From positions 3,162,001 to 3,226,000 of the forward strand of contig NZ_JASD01000008.1 of NCBI RefSeq assembly GCF_000622385.1: a stretch of DNA of 64,000 nt, written 5' to 3'. The position numbers were made by a program, and so were the translations under genes. The first letter of the stretch is position 1; each line of letters starts with the position of its first letter. The stretch is from Sulfitobacter noctilucicola. GTDB taxonomy: Bacteria > Pseudomonadota > Alphaproteobacteria > Rhodobacterales > Rhodobacteraceae. Under the pieces are notes generated by a model. The model was given only the letters and a program-made list of their open reading frames with translations, searched no databases and was not told the origin of the DNA. Positions 59,776-64,000 of the stretch are shown one piece after another.

Positions 59776-60942
59776 TCAGGCGGCCCGTTGTGCGTGCTTT
59801 TCACGTTTCGCAAGCCATGCCTCGGCAAAGCGCTCAACGTCTTCTTTTGTCGTCTCCAGCCCCAGCGAAACGCGGATCGCGCTGCTCGCCTCGGACTGCG
59901 AATATCCCATGGCCTGCAGAACGGTGCTGGCCTTGACTTTGCCGCTGGAGCAGGCGGATCCTGCTGAAATCGCGAAACCGGCGAGGTCCATCTGCATTAC
60001 CTGCGTCTCCCCTTTCCAACCGTCTGCGATGATGCAAGAGGTGTTGGGCAGACGCGGCGCTTCATTCCCGACAAAAATAGTCTTCTTTGTGCTGGCCGCA
60101 AGAGCTAATTCTAGAATGTTTCTAAGTTCTTCGACTTCCGACCAGCGACCTGATGCCACATCGTGGGCAGCGGCGTCTGCTGCAGCACCAAATCCGGCGA
60201 TACCAATGACATTTTCCGTGCCGGACCGGCGGTTTTGTTCCTGTCCACCTCCGCGCAAAACAGGATCCGGATCTTTACTCGTAAGGTTGATAAAGGCACC
60301 AACCCCTTTCGGCCCGCCCATCTTGTGCGCAGAGAGGATCATATAGGACGGCTTTTCTTTTGTCAGATCAATCGCAACCTTGCCCGCCATCTGCGTGATG
60401 TCGCAGACCACGGCATAGGGCACCTTGCCTGCCCGGGACGCTGACACAAAGCTATCACCGGTAACGCCTGCCATCACGCCGGTTTCACTGTTGGCACCGG
60501 AGATGGCAACCAGTGCAACATCCGTCCTGTCATCACGCCATTCTTGACCCGCCAATGACGAAATCTGGTTCAGGTATGCTTCCCCGCCTACGGGGCTGAT
60601 CTTGCCGTCCCTTCCGACAAGGGACGCCATCGCGTGATCGGTCCAAACCCCCAGACAATCGTGCTCGGTCGGCAGGGCCAGAAAAATCCCGCCATGCTGC
60701 GCCTTCTGCCCAACTGCCAGCGCTGCCGCTTCTGTCGCACTCGACGTAAAAATCACCTGCGCGGGCAAACAGCCGACCAAATTCGCCACTTGCACGCGGG
60801 CTTTTTCGATCAACATCTTTGCTGCGCGGCCTTCTGCGTGAACGCTGGACGGGTTGCCAGCGACGTCCATTGCTGAGTGCATCGCTGCGCGTGCCTCCGC
60901 CCGCAAAGGCGTTGTGGCATTGTGGTCAAGGTAGGCTCTCAT
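59776..60942 (-). CDS. Class I (IscS/NifS-type) cysteine desulfurase
   Basis: A 388-aa PLP enzyme. YLDHNATTPLRAEARAAMHS start, LSAHKMGGPKGVGAF with the PLP lysine, and the catalytic cysteine in ISAGSACSSGKVKA. It is a second desulfurase in the suf operon beside SufS, the usual arrangement in Rhodobacteraceae. Its start overlaps the iscR stop by four bases. Confidence 0.93.
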   Translation of the reverse strand: MRAYLDHNATTPLRAEARAAMHSAMDVAGNPSSVHAEGRAAKMLIEKARVQVANLVGCLPAQVIFTSSATEAAALAVGQKAQHGGIFLALPTEHDCLGVWTDHAMASLVGRDGKISPVGGEAYLNQISSLAGQEWRDDRTDVALVAISGANSETGVMAGVTGDSFVSASRAGKVPYAVVCDITQMAGKVAIDLTKEKPSYMILSAHKMGGPKGVGAFINLTSKDPDPVLRGGGQEQNRRSGTENVIGIAGFGAAADAAAHDVASGRWSEVEELRNILELALAASTKKTIFVGNEAPRLPNTSCIIADGWKGETQVMQMDLAGFAISAGSACSSGKVKASTVLQAMGYSQSEASSAIRVSLGLETTKEDVERFAEAWLAKREKHAQRAA

Positions 60943-61409
60943 GCGTCATCCACGACTGCGACAACTTCAAACAGGTTTGGCACCGCCGGACAGGGAGCCA
61001 GCTCGTTTTCGATCACGTCGGACAGGCGGGTCTGGTGCAAAAACACGTACACATGCGCGCTCAGGCCTTCCCAAAGACGGTTGGTCAGCGATTGGGCACG
61101 GCTGCCAGAGGCACCGCCTGACGCCCCTGCCCCTTTGTGCATAGCATCCACGGTTTCATCGACGGCAGCCAGAATATCAACCACGCGGATTTGCGACGCG
61201 GGCTGGGACAGACGGTAGCCGCCGCCGGGGCCGCGCACTGACGTTACCAGATTGGCACGGCGCAGTTTGACAAAGAGCTGTTCGAGATACGGAAGCGAAA
61301 TTGACTGCCGCTCGGCGATATCGCCCAAGGACACCAACCGGTCGCCCGGTTGAAGTGCAATGTCTGCCAATGCCACCATCGCATAGCGTCCTTTGGTCGA
61401 CAGCTTCAT
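60939..61409 (-). CDS. iscR: IscR-type Rrf2-family repressor of the suf operon
   Basis: A 156-aa winged-helix regulator: MKLSTKGRYAMVALADIALQ, SISLPYLEQLFVKLRRANLV and SVRGPGGGYRLSQP. It has one cysteine only (Cys140). The three-cysteine cluster near residues 92-104 of E. coli IscR is absent; a one-cysteine IscR that still binds an Fe-S cluster has been described in Rhodobacter sphaeroides. It heads the operon and its probable operator covers its own promoter. Confidence 0.93.
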   Translation of the reverse strand: MKLSTKGRYAMVALADIALQPGDRLVSLGDIAERQSISLPYLEQLFVKLRRANLVTSVRGPGGGYRLSQPASQIRVVDILAAVDETVDAMHKGAGASGGASGSRAQSLTNRLWEGLSAHVYVFLHQTRLSDVIENELAPCPAVPNLFEVVAVVDDA

Positions 61410-61440
61410 CGCCTCATCCTTGATAGTTGGCCCGCATTCA

Positions 61441-61469
61441 TTGACGCGGGCGGCTGTTGCGCATAAATG
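61441..61469 (+). promoter_or_regulatory. Probable promoter of the hydrolase operon
   Basis: TTGACG (61441-61446) and TAAATG (61464-61469) with a 17-bp spacer, reading towards the hydrolase gene. The transcript would include the 61504-61518 palindrome. Confidence 0.5.
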
Positions 61470-61503
61470 AAAATTCCGGGCGGAAGCACCGCGCGGCCAT
61501 AGA

Positions 61504-61540
61504 TTAGAACCGTTCTAAGGTAACATAGCGAAATCGTCAA
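61504..61540 (-). promoter_or_regulatory. iscR promoter with overlapping palindromic operator
   Basis: On the minus strand TTGACG (61535-61540) and TAGAAC (61512-61517) are 17 bp apart. A perfect palindrome TTAGAAC-C-GTTCTAA (61504-61518) covers the -10 element. It resembles the iron-responsive 'Iron-Rhodo-box' predicted upstream of suf and iron genes in Rhodobacterales, and fits a repressor site. Confidence 0.65.
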
Positions 61541-61579
61541 CAATTCGCTTGCGCTTTGGACCACGAGACAGGGACATCC

Positions 61580-62233
61580 ATGCCAGAGGTCATCTTCCCC
61601 GGACCAGAGGGCCGCCTTGAGGGCCGCTACCACCCCCAAAAAGAGCGTGACGCGCCGATTGCGATCATCTTGCATCCGCATCCGCAGTTTGGCGGTACGA
61701 TGAACCACAAGGTCGTCTATAATATGCACTACGCCTTCTACAATATGGGGTTCACCGTATTGCGGTTTAACTTCCGTGGCGTTGGCCGGTCGCAGGGCGA
61801 ATACGATCAGGGCATCGGCGAGCTGTCGGATGCGGCATCCGCGCTCGATTATCTCCAGTCGATGAACAACAATTCCAAGCATTGCTGGGTTGCAGGCTTC
61901 TCATTCGGCGCGTGGATCGGGATGCAACTGCTGATGCGGCGGCCGGAGATCACGGGCTTCATTTCCGTATCACCACCCGCAAACATGTATGACTTCAGCT
62001 TCCTTGCGCCCTGCCCTGCATCGGGCCTTGTGATTAACGGGACCGCAGACCGCGTGGCACCGCCCGCAGATACCGTCAATCTGGTCAGCAAACTGCACGA
62101 GCAGAAAGGCATCACGATCACGCATCAGGAAGTTGAAGGGGCCGGTCATTTCTTTGAAGAGCCGCATATGGACACGCTGATCACTTCGACCACCGATTAC
62201 GTGAAGCGCCGTCTGACAGAGACAACACGCTGA
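61580..62233 (+). CDS. Alpha/beta hydrolase
   Basis: A 217-aa cytoplasmic hydrolase: HPHPQFGGTMNHKVV, FNFRGVGRSQGEYD, nucleophile Ser in GFSFGAWIG, Asp in NGTADRVAPP and His in GAGHFFEEP. Substrate unknown. The start at 61580 fits the family; an in-frame ATG at 61556 adds eight residues. The TGA overlaps the next start by one base. Confidence 0.88.
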   Translation: MPEVIFPGPEGRLEGRYHPQKERDAPIAIILHPHPQFGGTMNHKVVYNMHYAFYNMGFTVLRFNFRGVGRSQGEYDQGIGELSDAASALDYLQSMNNNSKHCWVAGFSFGAWIGMQLLMRRPEITGFISVSPPANMYDFSFLAPCPASGLVINGTADRVAPPADTVNLVSKLHEQKGITITHQEVEGAGHFFEEPHMDTLITSTTDYVKRRLTETTR

Positions 62234-62475
62234 TGGCGGATCCTGTCGTTGTCGAAATGGCCAACCGGCTGGCCGAGGAATGTCTTGCTGTACAATCCGA
62301 GACCGGCGAGGACCGTCTGTTTATGAAGGTGGGCGATGTGCTTGGTGCGTCATCCCAGACATTGGAAGAAGCGTTTCTGACTGCAGTGCGTACGCGTATG
62401 GCCAACGATCAGGGTCGCCGGTTTCTTGCCCAGACGCTGGCGGCGCACCGCGAAAAGGCGGGCAGCGGTGAGTGA
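62233..62475 (+). CDS. Unknown 80-aa protein
   Basis: I do not recognise this protein. It is acidic to neutral and helical, with MADPVVVEMANRLAEECLAV and a basic C-terminal helix. It is coupled to the hydrolase by TGATG and overlaps the HD-domain gene by 8 bases, so it is a genuine operon member. Confidence 0.7.
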   Translation: MADPVVVEMANRLAEECLAVQSETGEDRLFMKVGDVLGASSQTLEEAFLTAVRTRMANDQGRRFLAQTLAAHREKAGSGE

Positions 62476-63067
62476 GTCGGCACAGCGGCGGCTGGACAGC
62501 CAGATCGCCTTTCTGAACGAGGCCGATAAGCTCAAGAACACCCTGCGCGCCACGGAACTCTGTGACAACTCCCGTTACGAAAATTCGGCCGAGCACAGCT
62601 GGCATTTAACGCTTTATGCGATGGTGCTGTCTGATCAGGCCGGTCCGGGCGTGGACATTGCCCATGTCATCAAGATGTTGATCCTGCATGATCTGGTAGA
62701 GATCGACGCAGGCGACAACCCGATCTTCGGGGATCTGGATCACGCGGCGATTGCGGTGCAGGAGCAGGCTGCGGCCGACCGCATCTTCGGCCTGCTCCCT
62801 GACGATCTGCGCGATCGTTTCCGCGCCATCTGGGAAGAGTTCGAAGCAGCAGAGACGCCATCTGCCCAATTTGCCAAATCACTCGACCGGTTCCAGCCGC
62901 CGATGCAGAACCTGCAAGCGGGCGGCGGTAGCTGGACCGACTTCAACGTGACCGAAGAACAGATCGCGACACGGGTTGGTGCCAAAATCGCGATTGGCGC
63001 GCCGACACTCTGGGAATATGCCCGTCATAAAATCTCGCACTTCTTTGCTGCAAAGGCTGGCAGTTGA
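62468..63067 (+). CDS. HD-domain hydrolase (5'-deoxynucleotidase YfbR-like)
   Basis: A 199-aa protein starting at GTG 62468. Metal ligands of the HD fold are visible in ENSAEHSWHLTLYA and LILHDLVEIDAGDN. The HD_3/YfbR group removes phosphate from deoxynucleoside monophosphates; relatives of this length are common in alphaproteobacteria. The open frame upstream to 62426 lies inside the preceding gene. Confidence 0.87.
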   Translation: MSESAQRRLDSQIAFLNEADKLKNTLRATELCDNSRYENSAEHSWHLTLYAMVLSDQAGPGVDIAHVIKMLILHDLVEIDAGDNPIFGDLDHAAIAVQEQAAADRIFGLLPDDLRDRFRAIWEEFEAAETPSAQFAKSLDRFQPPMQNLQAGGGSWTDFNVTEEQIATRVGAKIAIGAPTLWEYARHKISHFFAAKAGS

Positions 63068-63540
63068 GTGCTAAGCCCGATCCTGCGGAACCTTCCGCGT
63101 TCACGCTGATCGTCTCTATGGCGGTGGCAATCGGCGCGATGCACGCCATCCTTTTCGCGACGGCCGACATGATCTGTCTGCCTGAATATGTTCCCGTCAC
63201 CGGGGGCGGCAAAATGGAAGGTATCTTCCAAACGCTCAGGCTGGCTGTGGCCCATCCGCTATTATTCTTTCCCTTGTTAGTCGGATTTTCATTGATTGCG
63301 GCTGCCGTTGCAGTGTTCCCGACAGTCTTCGTTCTGCCAAGTGCTGGCCGCACGACGGCGGGCTTCGGGATCATCTTGTTGTTGATCGGCGGCGTCGCTT
63401 ACGGTGTCTACGCGCTGCCGCGCGCGCAGTGTGATGGCACGTGGAACGGCATACGGATATTGCTACAAGTGCTGATTGCAGTCATCGTGTGGTGCATCGT
63501 TCTATTGCTGTGTTTTCGTAAGGACCGGCGCGGCGTCTAG
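63064..63540 (+). CDS. Small inner-membrane protein of unknown function
   Basis: A protein of about 158 aa with four hydrophobic helices (TLIVSMAVAIGAMHAILFAT; HPLLFFPLLVGFSLIAAAVA; FGIILLLIGGVAYGVYAL; LLQVLIAVIVWCIVLLLCF). The likely start is TTG at 63064, overlapping the HD-gene stop; ATG 63118 would remove 18 residues and cut into the first helix. Unrecognised. Confidence 0.65.
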   Translation: MSAKPDPAEPSAFTLIVSMAVAIGAMHAILFATADMICLPEYVPVTGGGKMEGIFQTLRLAVAHPLLFFPLLVGFSLIAAAVAVFPTVFVLPSAGRTTAGFGIILLLIGGVAYGVYALPRAQCDGTWNGIRILLQVLIAVIVWCIVLLLCFRKDRRGV

Positions 63541-63631
63541 AATTTTCTGCATACCATTGTATACCACCTTCCCCTTTGCGCAGAGATAGGCTACACGGCC
63601 CTCAAAGCCAACTTAGCCAAAGGAACGCCTC

Positions 63632-64000
63632 ATGACCAAGATCAAGGTAGAGAACCCCGTCGTCGAGCTTGACGGTGATGAAATGACCCGCATCATCTGG
63701 GATTTCATCAAGAAAAAGCTGATCCTGCCCTATCTCGACATTGATCTGAAGTACTATGACCTTGGCATCGAGGCGCGGGACGAGACAGACGACCAGATCA
63801 CAATCGATTCCGCCGAAGCGATCAAGAAATACGGTGTCGGCGTTAAATGTGCGACCATCACACCTGATGAGGCACGTGTCGAGGAATTCGGCCTGAAGAA
63901 AATGTGGCGTTCGCCCAACGGCACGATCCGTAACATCCTTGGTGGTGTTGTGTTCCGCCAGCCGATTATCTGTAACAACGTACCGCGTCTTGTGCCGGGC
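63632..64000 (+). CDS. icd: NADP-dependent isocitrate dehydrogenase (5' part)
   Basis: The first 123 codons of a gene cut by the window end. [20 protein letters not shown], then [20 protein letters not shown] and the substrate-binding [17 protein letters not shown] belong to the monomer-fold-independent, eukaryote-like dimeric NADP-IDH (about 404 aa). It converts isocitrate to 2-oxoglutarate. AAAGGA precedes the ATG. Confidence 0.95.
   Translation, partial: MTKIKVENPVVELDGDEMTRIIWDFIKKKLILPYLDIDLKYYDLGIEARDETDDQITIDSAEAIKKYGVGVKCATITPDEARVEEFGLKKMWRSPNGTIRNILGGVVFRQPIICNNVPRLVPG

Overview
The window is a 64 kb stretch of chromosome that reads as a marine alphaproteobacterium of the Rhodobacteraceae (Roseobacter group). 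The evidence is the gene orders phoR-pstSCAB-phoU-phoB, iscR-csd-sufB-sufC-sufD-sufS and rplU-rpmA-obgE-proBA-chpT, an L21 with a helix-hairpin-helix tail, a one-cysteine IscR, CtrA-type TTAA-N7-TTAA sites and the overall moderately high GC. No species name can be given from the sequence alone. Almost everything is dense, operonic, core-type coding DNA; no insertion sequence, integrase, phage gene or CRISPR array was seen.

Layout. 1-3.3 kb: a GlxA-type regulator (cut by the window edge), class II DAHP synthase and a PAS-domain protein. 3.5-5.6 kb: yicC, gmk and a gamma-carbonic-anhydrase-like protein, with a consensus CtrA site upstream. 5.6-13 kb: a complete phosphate-starvation module, with a triple Pho box before pstS. 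13-15.6 kb: an amidohydrolase and a CobW-type metallochaperone. 15.7-22.5 kb: a chemotaxis locus (cheB-cheD facing STAS-cheY-cheA-cheW-cheR-cheY-unknown) without a receptor. 22.7-25.1 kb: a corrinoid/folate one-carbon set. 25.3-30.2 kb: a Ppx/GppA-type phosphatase, rlmE, a secreted Cache-like protein, tRNA-Ser(CGA) and two DUF2059 paralogues. 30.7-38.3 kb: rplU-rpmA, three acetyltransferases with a LysE exporter, obgE, proB, proA, then the CtrA-pathway phosphotransferase chpT and a DUF3553 gene. 38.5-40.6 kb: ornithine-lipid genes olsB-olsA and a secreted protein. 40.9-42.8 kb: rpsB-tsf. 43.1-44.3 kb: aroQ coupled to a LuxR-type regulator.

44.5-53.1 kb is the part that does not look like core genome. 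Three very large genes on the minus strand (575, about 1195 and 1025 aa) match no family I can name. The first carries five copies of a roughly 71-residue helical repeat; the first and second end in the same 19-residue motif at identical spacing; the third carries several glycine-rich hydrophobic segments and an acidic tail. They look like one functional unit and are the best candidate for an undescribed system. A role in protein delivery, membrane attack or a large cell-surface or scaffold assembly is inference only.

53.4-61.4 kb: tRNA-Arg(CCG) and the suf Fe-S assembly operon under an IscR-type repressor whose probable operator covers its own -10 element. 61.5-64 kb: a four-gene operon (alpha/beta hydrolase, small unknown, HD hydrolase, membrane protein) and the start of icd, cut by the window end.
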